From JASHUC01 sp035523875 (lineage in GTDB: Bacteria > Pseudomonadota > Gammaproteobacteria > Steroidobacterales > Steroidobacteraceae), in assembly GCA_035523875.1 (NCBI GenBank), contig DATKPY010000018.1, positions 1 to 64,000 of the forward strand: a stretch of DNA of 64,000 nt. The letters run 5' to 3'. Within the stretch, counting starts at the first letter, position 1. Each line of letters opens with the position of its first letter. The notes beneath the pieces are model-generated. The model was not told the origin of the DNA. It was given only the letters and a program-made list of their open reading frames with translations, and did not search any database. The position numbers and the translations under genes are program-made. Below are positions 54,182 through 62,923 of the stretch, piece by piece.

Positions 54182-56239
54182 ATGCTCAAGTGGCTGTATC
54201 TCGCCGGACTCCTCAGCGTCGTGGGCAGCGCCCTGGGGGCGGAGGACCTCGAGTTCCGCGCGCCTGCGAACGTGACAGCCCCGACAACCGCGGCACAGCT
54301 GCGCAGCCTCGCAGTGCGCGCGCTCCCGGTGTATCAGAATGCCGACCGCGCGCGCTTCTTGGCGACGCTTGCGGCCCTGCAGTCGGTCGCAGGCGAGTAC
54401 GCCGCGGCGCAGGCGACCCAGCAGTCACTCGATGAGCTCGAGCGCGAGAGGCACGCGACGCCGAGCGGGCCCGCGATCGTCTACGCGATGTACACGCGCG
54501 CGCGGGCGCGCGCGAGTGCCGAGCGAATTCCGTTCGACCGCGCCTTCGCGCGGGTCTTCCGCGAGGTGGTTGCGCCGCTTGCCGACCGCGACGCCTACCG
54601 GATCGACGCCTGGCTTTCCGTCTCGCCCGATGCGCTGCGACGGGAGCTGCAACTCGCGTTCGCCGAGCTCGACGGCAAGCAGCGCATCGCGCTCTCTGAG
54701 GCGATCGCGCTCATCGAGCGATACCGCGACTTCGATGCATACCGCTCGCTCGCGCCCCTGGTCGGGCCGCTCATCGCGGAGGACGATGCGCGGCGCTACA
54801 TCGTCGACGACGCGGTGCTCATTCGTACTCCGGCGCGCGCGAGCATCGCGGCGATCCTGGTGCGGCCCCGCAGTCCCTCGGGACGGCTGGCCGCGCTCCT
54901 CGAGTTCACGATCGACGCCAATGCCGGCGCGCTTGCCAAGGAGTGCGCGGCGCACGGCTACGTGGGCGTGGTGGCGTTCGCGCGCGGCAAGCACGGCAGC
55001 CCCGATGTGGTGGCGCCCTACGAGCACGATGGTGACGATGCCCGCGCGGTCATCGACTGGATCGTCAAGCAGCCCTGGAGCGATGGACGGGTGGCGATGT
55101 ACGGCAGCGGCTACAGCGGCTTCGCGGCCTGGGCCGCCGCCAAGCGCGCCCCGACCGCGCTCAGGGCGCTTGCGGTCTCGAGTCCCAACGCGCCCGGCAT
55201 CGACCCACCCGAGCTCGATCGGATCGCGGGCGTTGCGCCCGCGCTCTATCGGCGCTGGCTCGCCCACCCGGCGCTCGATGCGTACTGGCAGCGCATGATG
55301 CCCTACGAGGAGGACTTCGCTGCGCTCCACATTCCCGTCTTGACGACGACCGGCTATTACGACGAGCACGAGCGCGGCTCGCTCTACTACTTCACACAGT
55401 ACGCGCGCCATGCGCCGTCCGCGGAGGAGACGCTGCTCATCGGGCCCTACGATGCCGCCGCCATGCGTGCAGGCCCGTCGCGCGTGCTCGATGGCTATTC
55501 GATCGATCCGGCGGCGCAGATCGATCTGCGGGAGCTGCGCTACCAGTGGTTCGACCATGTGCTCAAGTCCGCGCCGCAGCCCGCGCTGCTTTCGCAGCGG
55601 ATCAATTTCGAGGTGATGGGCGCGAATGCGTGGCGGCACGTCGCCTCGCTCGATGCCATGGGCCGCGGCACCGTACGCCTGTATCTCGACCCGCTGCCGG
55701 CCGGCGACTTCTTCCGGCTGGTGGGGCACGAGCCCGCCGTCCACCGCTCGATCGAGCAGAGCGTCGTGCCGGCCGCCGCCGCGCCCGCGGCCGCCGCATC
55801 CGGCCCGATCCTCGCAAGCGACTTCGATCCGCCCCCCGGCAGCCTCACCTACGTGAGCGGGCTCGTGCAGCGCTCCATTGAAGTGAGCGGCTCGCTGCTC
55901 GGGCGGCTCACCTTTGCAAGCGACGGCGGGCCCCTCGCAGTCGCCCTGTCGCTCTACGAGCTCGAGCCGAGCGGTGAGTATCTGGAGCTCTTCGCGCCGC
56001 CGGCACGCTTCGAGGTGGACTCCACCGCCCGCGGTGGCGGCGGCCGCCGCACCCACGCTCGCGAGCACTGGAGCCTCACCACTGACCGGCTTACGAGCGT
56101 GCGCTTCGCGGCCGGCAGCCGCATCGTGGCGGTCCTGAGCGCATATCGTCCGGGGAGCGGCGCGGGCGCGACGACGGTCAAGTGGTTCGCGAGCAGCTAC
56201 ATCGAGCTGCCGGTGGAGCGCGACGGCGCCGGCCGATGA
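54182..56239 (+). CDS. Exported S15/CocE-NonD-like protein with disrupted catalytic triad
   Basis: 685 residues with a signal peptide (YLAGLLSVVGSALGAEDL). Residues ~25-200 are a helical N-terminal domain; then an alpha/beta-hydrolase core and a C-terminal jelly-roll typical of X-Pro dipeptidyl-peptidase/cocaine-esterase relatives. In homologues the nucleophile elbow reads MYGGSYSGF; here residues 306-314 are MYGSGYSGF, so Ser and Gly are exchanged at the nucleophile position. Homologues have GPYDH with the catalytic His; here it is GPYDAAAM (422-429), with Ala. TTGYYDEHERG keeps the usual Asp region. The fold looks intact, so an inactive or altered enzyme is likely. Homologue motifs are recalled, not aligned. 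Confidence 0.8.
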   Translation: MLKWLYLAGLLSVVGSALGAEDLEFRAPANVTAPTTAAQLRSLAVRALPVYQNADRARFLATLAALQSVAGEYAAAQATQQSLDELERERHATPSGPAIVYAMYTRARARASAERIPFDRAFARVFREVVAPLADRDAYRIDAWLSVSPDALRRELQLAFAELDGKQRIALSEAIALIERYRDFDAYRSLAPLVGPLIAEDDARRYIVDDAVLIRTPARASIAAILVRPRSPSGRLAALLEFTIDANAGALAKECAAHGYVGVVAFARGKHGSPDVVAPYEHDGDDARAVIDWIVKQPWSDGRVAMYGSGYSGFAAWAAAKRAPTALRALAVSSPNAPGIDPPELDRIAGVAPALYRRWLAHPALDAYWQRMMPYEEDFAALHIPVLTTTGYYDEHERGSLYYFTQYARHAPSAEETLLIGPYDAAAMRAGPSRVLDGYSIDPAAQIDLRELRYQWFDHVLKSAPQPALLSQRINFEVMGANAWRHVASLDAMGRGTVRLYLDPLPAGDFFRLVGHEPAVHRSIEQSVVPAAAAPAAAASGPILASDFDPPPGSLTYVSGLVQRSIEVSGSLLGRLTFASDGGPLAVALSLYELEPSGEYLELFAPPARFEVDSTARGGGGRRTHAREHWSLTTDRLTSVRFAAGSRIVAVLSAYRPGSGAGATTVKWFASSYIELPVERDGAGR

Positions 56240-56248
56240 GCGCTGCGA

Positions 56249-57598
56249 TCAGTTGGCCGCGGGGGTCGTCGCCCGCCCCACGGCGACCCGGCGCGCCGCG
56301 CGGCAGGTCACGAACGCTGCGTAGCTCCATGCCAGGTGCCGAGCGGAGCTTTGCGCGCCGGTGTGCCGATCGAACTGCTCGGACAGGTCCCCGCTCTGCG
56401 GAGTGTAGGCGCGCACGGTCTCGAGAAAGGCGTCGCCCCGCTCGGTGAGAGCCCGGCGCTCGGCCGCCGCCGGCGCGCGCTCGGCGGCGGCGCGGTAGCA
56501 GAGCTCCGCTGCCGCGAGCGTCGCGAAGTAGTAGGCGCCGCCCGAGTAGTAGACATCGCCCGCGTAGCGACCGAGCGCCACACCGCGCCCGGCGGGTCGA
56601 TCGCGGTTGATGGGATACTCGGCATCGAAGAGCCGCTCGAGCGCGTGCAGCGTCGCGTGAACGCGCGGATCGGCGGGCGCGTGCGCTGCGTCCGTTCGGC
56701 CCGCATGGAGCGCCGCGAGCACGACGGAGATGTCGAGCTCCTTGGCCGAGGGTTCCCCGGACTCGAGCACACGCGAGCGATAGTACCCGCGCTCGGCGAG
56801 CCAGTAGCGATCGAGTTGCGCACGGATCGCGAGCGCTTGTGCACGATGGGCACGCGCGGTCTCGGGCTCACCGCGCGCCTCGCTCCAGGCGGCGCCTTCC
56901 GCGAGCGCCGCGGCACTCACGCAGAGCGTGTAGTAATGGAGACCCTTCTCTTCCTCCCAAATATCGAAGCACGGGGTGCACCAGTGCCGCGAGGTGTAGC
57001 GAAGATCGAGCTCGATCAGCTGCGCCGCGGCGGTTGCGAGCGCGCGATCGAGCGCGGCGCTGCGCGTCCAGCGCACGACGGCGAGCGCACGGAGCGCGGG
57101 TCCGTCGTGCTGCGGGCGCGGCCAGCTCGAGATATCGAGCGTGGCATCCGCATTGAGGCGGGTCTCCGCGAGAATCGCGTCCCCGTGCACCGCCGCGAGC
57201 TCCGCGTCCGAACGCACGAAGCGGCTGAATTCGGCGTGGATGCGCTCGCGCCAGACGGAGGACGCGGCGAGCTCGCGGCCGTCGAGCTCATGGAGCGAGA
57301 GACTGAAGCCCACGAAGTCGGCGAAGTCCGCGAGCCGCTCATGCTGGCCGTCCGCGAACAGCAGCCGCAGCGCCTCGACCACGATCGCCGAATCCCGGTA
57401 CCAATGAAAGAAATAATCGGGGTCCGGGTCATAGGCGGCGAGCACCGGTGAGGCGACGATCGCGCCTCGCTTGGGCACGATCTGCTGCCCGAATCCCGGC
57501 CGGACTTTGCGGATTCCAACCGGCGAGACGCTCGCCAGCATGGCGGCGCCGGCATGCAGATACTCGCGCTCGATCCATGCCTCGAGCGGCTCGCTCAC
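56249..57598 (-). CDS. GH15 glucoamylase-like glycosidase
   Basis: 449 residues, GTG start overlapping the GH144 stop by 4 bp (GTGA). The (alpha/alpha)6 barrel of GH15 is recognisable: DYFFHWYRDSAIV near the N-terminus, SSWPRPQHDGPALRA, FDIWEEEKGLHYYTL with the general acid Glu, and SGDLSEQFDRHTG with the general base Glu, then SARHLAWSYAAF. These enzymes release beta-glucose from the non-reducing ends of alpha-1,4/1,6-glucans by inversion. There is no N-terminal starch-binding domain or signal peptide, so it is probably cytoplasmic and acts on glycogen-like or imported oligosaccharides. It is the last gene of a three-gene operon with the ABC transporter and GH144. Confidence 0.85.
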   Translation of the reverse strand: MSEPLEAWIEREYLHAGAAMLASVSPVGIRKVRPGFGQQIVPKRGAIVASPVLAAYDPDPDYFFHWYRDSAIVVEALRLLFADGQHERLADFADFVGFSLSLHELDGRELAASSVWRERIHAEFSRFVRSDAELAAVHGDAILAETRLNADATLDISSWPRPQHDGPALRALAVVRWTRSAALDRALATAAAQLIELDLRYTSRHWCTPCFDIWEEEKGLHYYTLCVSAAALAEGAAWSEARGEPETARAHRAQALAIRAQLDRYWLAERGYYRSRVLESGEPSAKELDISVVLAALHAGRTDAAHAPADPRVHATLHALERLFDAEYPINRDRPAGRGVALGRYAGDVYYSGGAYYFATLAAAELCYRAAAERAPAAAERRALTERGDAFLETVRAYTPQSGDLSEQFDRHTGAQSSARHLAWSYAAFVTCRAARRVAVGRATTPAAN

Positions 57599-58896
57599 GG
57601 CGTCTCATCACTCGTGAGGTAGGGGCTCGAGAAGCCGAGCCGACGCAGCCCGCGGCGAACCTCGGGCACGCTCATGAAGAGCTTCCACAGAAGTCCGGTG
57701 CGGAAATTCTCGATCATGAGGATGATCGGGCCCTGATCGATCGCGAGGAACGAGTCGGCGGTCCAGCCACGTGCCTCGCAAAAGGCATCCACGAACCCGT
57801 AGCGCCCCCAGATGCGCTCACCGTGGCGCTCGAGGAAGTGACGCAACGCCTGCATCGCCTCCGCGGGGGCATACGGGAAGCTCGCGAGCGCGGCGGTGGG
57901 AGAGATCGTGCCGTTGTCCTCATCCGGTGCGTGCGCCGCATAGCCTGCCGGATCGTCGCTCGCCGTCAAACCCCAGCAGGACGGTCCGTAGCCCCGATGA
58001 CCGAAGGGGTTGGCGCTGCAGTGCGCGTGCTGAATGCGCGTGTGGCGCACGTTCTGCTCCCAGTAGTTGGCGTAGCGGTCCGCGAGCCCATGGGGATCGA
58101 GCCCCAAGAAGGAGTAGTGCGCGAAGAAGAGCGGGCCCCCGTAGGGTCTGCCGAGCGGCAGCTCGATGCCATAGTAGGTTCGGCCGTTCACGAATTCGCG
58201 GCCTGCCGCGAAGCCCCGGTGATACACGAGCGGATCGACCGGGTAGCGGGGAGCGGAGGCCGCGAGCAGGTAGGTGATGAGACATTCGTTCCAGCCGCGG
58301 ATCTCGTGACCGACGACCCAGCCGTTGTTCGGGCTCCAGTGCCAGTAGAGGACGCTGCGCCCGCCCTGGGTGTACCAGCTCCACTCGACGTCCTCCCAGA
58401 GCTGCGTCAGGCGTGCGCGCAGCTGCGCCTCCGCGGGGGACGCGCCGCTGAAGTACTGCCGCGCACAGAGCAGACCCATGCACAGGAACGAGGTCTCCAC
58501 CAAGTCGCCACCGTCGTCCTTGCGGCTGTAGGGGATCGTCGCCCCGGTGCGGCCGTCGAGGAAGTGCGGCAGCGCGCCGTGATAGCACGGCGCGCGGACC
58601 AGGAGCTCCAGCATGCGCGCGAGCCGCTCGAGCGCGGCACTGCGCGCTATCCAGCGGCGCTCGGCGGCGACGAGCAATGCCATGATCGCAAAGCCCGATC
58701 CGCCGACTGCCACCTTGTCGTCCGGCGCATCGGCGCTGCGCGGGCGCCGGTCGAGCGCGAGCCCGCTCAGCGGATGGGCCCCCTCGTCGAAGAAGCGGAA
58801 AGTTTGCCGCTGCACGAGCTCGAGCAGCTCCTCCTCCGGAAGGCGAGCCAATTCGGCGGCGCTCGGCTCGCGCGAATCCCGGCGGTCGGCGCTCAT
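57595..58896 (-). CDS. GH144-like endo-beta-1,2-glucanase (PF10091 glucoamylase-like)
   Basis: 433 residues from the ATG at 58896 (GGGAG upstream). The start VQRQTFRFFDEGAHPLSGL, the segment VAVGGSGFAIMALLVAAERRW, IPYSRKDDGGDLVETSFLCMG, SPNNGWVVGHEIRGWNEC and NGTISPTAALASFPYAP are all typical of the family that includes the beta-1,2-glucanase from Chitinophaga. That enzyme cuts linear or cyclic beta-1,2-glucans to sophoro-oligosaccharides. Unlike most GH144 proteins, no signal peptide is seen from this start. It lies between the ABC transporter gene (4-bp gap) and GH15 (4-bp overlap). Action on beta-1,2-glucan also fits the GH94 and OpgC genes in the window. Confidence 0.83.
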   Translation of the reverse strand: MSADRRDSREPSAAELARLPEEELLELVQRQTFRFFDEGAHPLSGLALDRRPRSADAPDDKVAVGGSGFAIMALLVAAERRWIARSAALERLARMLELLVRAPCYHGALPHFLDGRTGATIPYSRKDDGGDLVETSFLCMGLLCARQYFSGASPAEAQLRARLTQLWEDVEWSWYTQGGRSVLYWHWSPNNGWVVGHEIRGWNECLITYLLAASAPRYPVDPLVYHRGFAAGREFVNGRTYYGIELPLGRPYGGPLFFAHYSFLGLDPHGLADRYANYWEQNVRHTRIQHAHCSANPFGHRGYGPSCWGLTASDDPAGYAAHAPDEDNGTISPTAALASFPYAPAEAMQALRHFLERHGERIWGRYGFVDAFCEARGWTADSFLAIDQGPIILMIENFRTGLLWKLFMSVPEVRRGLRRLGFSSPYLTSDETP

Positions 58897-58900
58897 GCGC

Positions 58901-60721
58901 TCACTCCCCGACGGCGGACCGGCTCGTGCGCGCGAGGGGCACGGCGCCAAGGCCCTCGCGATGGGCGGGGGGCACTTTCACGAGGTGCACGATGCGCGAG
59001 AAGAGCGGATCGTGCGCCTGCCCGCTGCCGATGTGGATGATGCTCGTCCAGCGCAGCTCGGTGGTGAACACATCGATGATCCGATCGAAAGTGTCGGCGT
59101 CGAGCGAGCCAAACGTCTCATCGATGAGCACCCATGGCGGCGCCTGCAGCAGGATGCGCGCGAACGCGACGCCCAGCTGCTCATCGGCACTCAGATCGCG
59201 CTCCCAGCGGTGCATTTCCTCCAGCATCGGCACGAGACGCTCGAGACCGAGCCGCCGCAATGCGCGCGAGCAGTCGCTCTGCTCGAAGTGCTCGACCGGG
59301 TGCGGATAGGCGAGCACTTGGCGCAGCGTGCCGCGCGGAAAGTAAGGCGTACCGCGGGGCACATAGGTGATCGGCTCGCCCTGCGGCAATGTGATCCGCC
59401 CGGTTCCCCAGGGCCACAGCCCGGCGAGTGCGCGAAACAGCTGAGTCTTGCCCGTGCCCGGCTCTCCGACGATGAGCAGCCGCTCACCGGAGCGCACCTC
59501 GATGCGCCGCTCGCGCAGCATGTTGCGCCCGCTCGGAGAGATCACCTCCAGGCCCTCGATCGTGAGGCGACCGGGCTCCCCGGACTGGTACTCGATGCGG
59601 CTCTCGACGCCGCGCAGCAGCGTATCGGTCGTCACCAACGCCTGATGAAAGCTCGCGACCCGCAGCAGCGTCGCGCGCCAGTCGGCGATATTGCTGAAGT
59701 TGTCGACGAACCAGCGGAGCGAGGACTGCGCCTGCTGGAAGGCGGCCGCCGCCATCATCAACCCGCCGAAGGAGATCTTGCCCGAGAAGTAAAGCGGCAC
59801 CGCGACCAGGATCGGTGCGACCAGCATCACCCAGCCGAATCCCGAGGTGATCCAAGTGAGGTTGGTCAGCCCGGAGACGATCCGTCGCGTGGCGGCCAAC
59901 ACGGCGGTGAGATCGAGCTCGACGCGGCGGCTCTCATCCGCCTCGCCGGAGGCGAGCGAGATGCCGTCGAGATGCTCGTTCACGCGCACGAGCGAGAAGC
60001 GCAGATCCGCCTCGCGCGCGTAGCGTTCGGCGTTGCGGTGAATGAGGCTCTCCCCCACCCAGTACGAGACGAGCGAGCCCGCGCCCGCGTAAAGGATCGC
60101 TGCCCAGAGCATGAACCCGGGCAGCGGAATGTCCCGGCCGCCGAAGTGCAGCGCGTAGTCCTTCGAGAGTACCCAGAGCACACCGGCGAAGGTGACGAAC
60201 AGCACCGAGGCCTGCAGCAGCCCGATCCCCAAGTCGGAGGACAGCTCGCAGAGCTTGCGCGCGTCCTCGTGCATGCGCTGATCCGGATTGACGCCCATGT
60301 GGCCGGCGTTCGCGAGCCAGAACGCTCGGCGTGGCGCGAGCCAGGCGCGAATGAGGTCGCGCACCAGCCCCTCGCGGAGCTTGAGCTTCAACATCTCCCC
60401 GAGCCATCGCTGGGCCACGTTGAGCACGAGGAGGCAAGCGACGATGACGAAGAACAGCCCGAGCTGCACCAGGAAGTCGAGGAAGTCCCGCCGCGATAGG
60501 GCATCGTAGAACGGCTTGTTCCAGGCGTTGAGCCGCACCTGACCGTACGCCGTCGCGGCGATGATGCCGAAGACGGCGAGGACGAGCAGAATGAGGGTGC
60601 TGCCGACGGGGGAGGCGGAGAGAACGCGCAGAATCATCCCGATCTGCGCGAGGAGGCTCGCGGCAGGCGGATCCGCCGGATCTGCGGGGCTGATGGCGGA
60701 TTCTTCGGGTCGCTCTATCAT
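58901..60721 (-). CDS. SbmA/YddA-family ABC transporter, membrane and ATPase domains fused
   Basis: 606 residues from the ATG at 60721. Six membrane segments with the ABC_membrane_2 hallmark NAWNKPFYDALSRRDF (residues 66-80) and later QSSLRWFVDNF; then the ATPase with Walker A GEPGTGKT (419-426), VLIDETFGSLD for Walker B, and RDLSADEQLGVAFARIL in place of the usual LSGGEQQR signature. Family members import peptides, B12 or bleomycin (SbmA/BacA), or act in export (YddA). In this setting it could move glucan fragments, though that is unproven for the family. It heads the operon with GH144 and GH15 and is divergent from the GH3 gene over 54 bp. Confidence 0.85.
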   Translation of the reverse strand: MIERPEESAISPADPADPPAASLLAQIGMILRVLSASPVGSTLILLVLAVFGIIAATAYGQVRLNAWNKPFYDALSRRDFLDFLVQLGLFFVIVACLLVLNVAQRWLGEMLKLKLREGLVRDLIRAWLAPRRAFWLANAGHMGVNPDQRMHEDARKLCELSSDLGIGLLQASVLFVTFAGVLWVLSKDYALHFGGRDIPLPGFMLWAAILYAGAGSLVSYWVGESLIHRNAERYAREADLRFSLVRVNEHLDGISLASGEADESRRVELDLTAVLAATRRIVSGLTNLTWITSGFGWVMLVAPILVAVPLYFSGKISFGGLMMAAAAFQQAQSSLRWFVDNFSNIADWRATLLRVASFHQALVTTDTLLRGVESRIEYQSGEPGRLTIEGLEVISPSGRNMLRERRIEVRSGERLLIVGEPGTGKTQLFRALAGLWPWGTGRITLPQGEPITYVPRGTPYFPRGTLRQVLAYPHPVEHFEQSDCSRALRRLGLERLVPMLEEMHRWERDLSADEQLGVAFARILLQAPPWVLIDETFGSLDADTFDRIIDVFTTELRWTSIIHIGSGQAHDPLFSRIVHLVKVPPAHREGLGAVPLARTSRSAVGE

Positions 60722-60775
60722 CGTGCCCGCACGGCGCACTCCCGGGCCGCCGTCGGTGACGCCGGAGTCGAGGAC

Positions 60776-62923
60776 GTGAGCAGAGTCGAAACGCTCATCG
60801 CACAGATGACCCTCGCCGAGAAGCTCGGCCAACTCACCATGGCGGCCGCCAGCCACACCGTGACGGGACCCGTCGTGGCAGACGAGCCGCTCGCTGCGAT
60901 CGAGGCCGGCACCATCGGCAATGTACTCAATCTCATCGGTGCCGACCATGTGCGCGAGCTGCAGCGCCTCGCAGTTCAGCGATCTCGTCTCGGAATCCCC
61001 GTGCTGTTTGCGCTCGACATCACACACGGGTACCGGACGCTCTTTCCGGTGTCCCTGGCCGCCGCCGGAATGTTCGACCCACCCGCCTGGGAGCACATGA
61101 TGCGCGCCATCGCGCAGGAAGCCGCCGCCGAGGGCATCGCGATGACCTTCGCCCCGATGCTGGATGTGGCGCGCGATCCGCGCTGGGGCCGGACAGTCGA
61201 GGGGCCGGGCGAGGACCCCTGGGTCGCGGCTCGCATGGCGCAGGCGATGGTCCGCGGGCTTCAGTCCGCAAACCTTGCAGAGGCGAATGCGCTCGCCGCC
61301 GTCGCCAAGCACTACTGCGCCTACGGAGCGGTGACCGGTGGACGCGAGTATGCCTCAGTCGACCTCTCCGAGCGTACCGTGCTCGAGGTTCACGAGCCAC
61401 CGTTCGCGGCCGCCGTGGCCGCGGGCGCGGCGGCCATCATGCCGGCATTCACGGATCTCGCGGGCATCCCGATGACGGCCAATGCGCGCCTGCTCGAGCG
61501 CGGGCTGCGCGCGCGGCTGGGGTTCACGGGCGTGCTCGTGAGCGACTACAACGCGATCGGCGAGCTCATGGCGCACGGGATCGCCGGCGATCTTGCCGAG
61601 GCGGCCGCGCTCGCACTCGATGCCGGCGTAGACATCGACATGATGTCGAACGCCTACCGTCGAGGGCTGCCGGTCGCGCTCGAGCGCGGACGGGTGCGCA
61701 CGGCGCAGATCGACGCGGCGGTGCGCCGCGTACTGACGCTCAAAGAACGGCTCGGCCTGTTCGATGACCCGTTCCGGCGCGGTACGACCCCGGAGGCCGA
61801 CAGCGCGATTGCGGCGCGCCGCGTGCTCGCGCGCTCCTGTGCCACGCGCGCGCTCATCATGCTGACCAACGAGCACGCGACGCTTCCGCTCTGCGAGCGC
61901 GTACGGCGTCTCGCCGTCATCGGACCGCTCGCCGATGTCTCGGCCGAGATGCGCGGCCCGTGGTGGGCGGCGGCGGCGCCTGAGGGCCACGTGACGGTGC
62001 TCGAGGGGCTGCGGGCGGCGTTCCCAGAGGCACAGATCCTGCACGCCGAGGGGGTTGCGATCGAGGGGGGCGACTCGAGCGCGATCGGCGCGGCGATTCG
62101 CGGCTGCGCGGGCGCGGAGGCGATCGTCCTGTGCATCGGAGAGGCGGCCACGATGAGCGGCGAGGCGGCAAGCCGCGCGCAGCTCGATCTCCCCGGCCGC
62201 CAGCGCGAGCTCGCCGAGGCGGTCCTCGAGCATGCCAGGGCGCACGCGGTGCCCGTGGTCGCGGTGCTCTTCAGCGGGCGGCCGCTCGCCGTACCCTGGC
62301 TCACCGAGCGCGCGGACGCCGTGCTCGCCGCGTGGTTCCTCGGGAGCGAGGCGGGGAACGCGATCGCCGATGTGCTGAGCGGGAAAGCCTCCCCGAGTGG
62401 GCGCACGCCGGTGACGTGGCCCCGCGCGCTCGGACAGATCCCGATCTTCTACGCGCAGCGCCCGAGCGGCCGTCCGAGCGACGCGAGCAATCGCTACTCG
62501 AGTGGCTACCGTGATGAGACGAGCGCGCCGCTCTTCCCGTTCGGCCACGGGCTCACCTATGGGCGATTCCGCTATGCGAGTGTCCGCGCCGCTCCGCTCG
62601 AGGTGAGCGAGCGCGACACGATCGAAGTGCGCGTCGAGCTCACGAACGAGGGGACCCGGGCGGCGGAGGAGACCGTGTTTCTCTTTGCGCACGACAAGCT
62701 CGCGAGCGTCGCCCGACCGCAGCTCGAGCTCAAGGCGGTAGCGAAGGTCGCGCTCGCTGCCGGCGCATCGGCAACGGTGTCGCTCGGCCTGCCCGCGCGC
62801 GACCTGCGCTTCCTCGGCGCAGATCTCATCCCGCGATTCGAGCCGGGCGAGATCGAGCTCTTGGTCGGCCCGTGCGCCGAGCGCGCGCGGCTCATCGGCT
62901 GCGTCGTGTCCCTCAGGGCCTGA
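60776..62923 (+). CDS. bglX: GH3 beta-glucosidase
   Basis: 715 residues (GTG start). The N-terminal TIM barrel has KLGQLTMAA, FALDITHGYRTLFPVSL, AMTFAPMLDVARDPRWGR and the nucleophile Asp in TGVLVSDYNAIGEL. The second domain and a fibronectin-III-like C-terminus (LFPFGHGLTYGRF) complete the three-domain BglX plan. These enzymes remove glucose from the non-reducing end of beta-glucosides with retention. BglX in E. coli has a signal peptide; none is present here, so the protein is probably cytoplasmic. Together with GH144 and GH94 it could finish degradation of beta-1,2-oligosaccharides, or cover other linkages. The stop overlaps the convergent GH15 gene by 11 bp. Confidence 0.92.
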   Translation: MSRVETLIAQMTLAEKLGQLTMAAASHTVTGPVVADEPLAAIEAGTIGNVLNLIGADHVRELQRLAVQRSRLGIPVLFALDITHGYRTLFPVSLAAAGMFDPPAWEHMMRAIAQEAAAEGIAMTFAPMLDVARDPRWGRTVEGPGEDPWVAARMAQAMVRGLQSANLAEANALAAVAKHYCAYGAVTGGREYASVDLSERTVLEVHEPPFAAAVAAGAAAIMPAFTDLAGIPMTANARLLERGLRARLGFTGVLVSDYNAIGELMAHGIAGDLAEAAALALDAGVDIDMMSNAYRRGLPVALERGRVRTAQIDAAVRRVLTLKERLGLFDDPFRRGTTPEADSAIAARRVLARSCATRALIMLTNEHATLPLCERVRRLAVIGPLADVSAEMRGPWWAAAAPEGHVTVLEGLRAAFPEAQILHAEGVAIEGGDSSAIGAAIRGCAGAEAIVLCIGEAATMSGEAASRAQLDLPGRQRELAEAVLEHARAHAVPVVAVLFSGRPLAVPWLTERADAVLAAWFLGSEAGNAIADVLSGKASPSGRTPVTWPRALGQIPIFYAQRPSGRPSDASNRYSSGYRDETSAPLFPFGHGLTYGRFRYASVRAAPLEVSERDTIEVRVELTNEGTRAAEETVFLFAHDKLASVARPQLELKAVAKVALAAGASATVSLGLPARDLRFLGADLIPRFEPGEIELLVGPCAERARLIGCVVSLRA

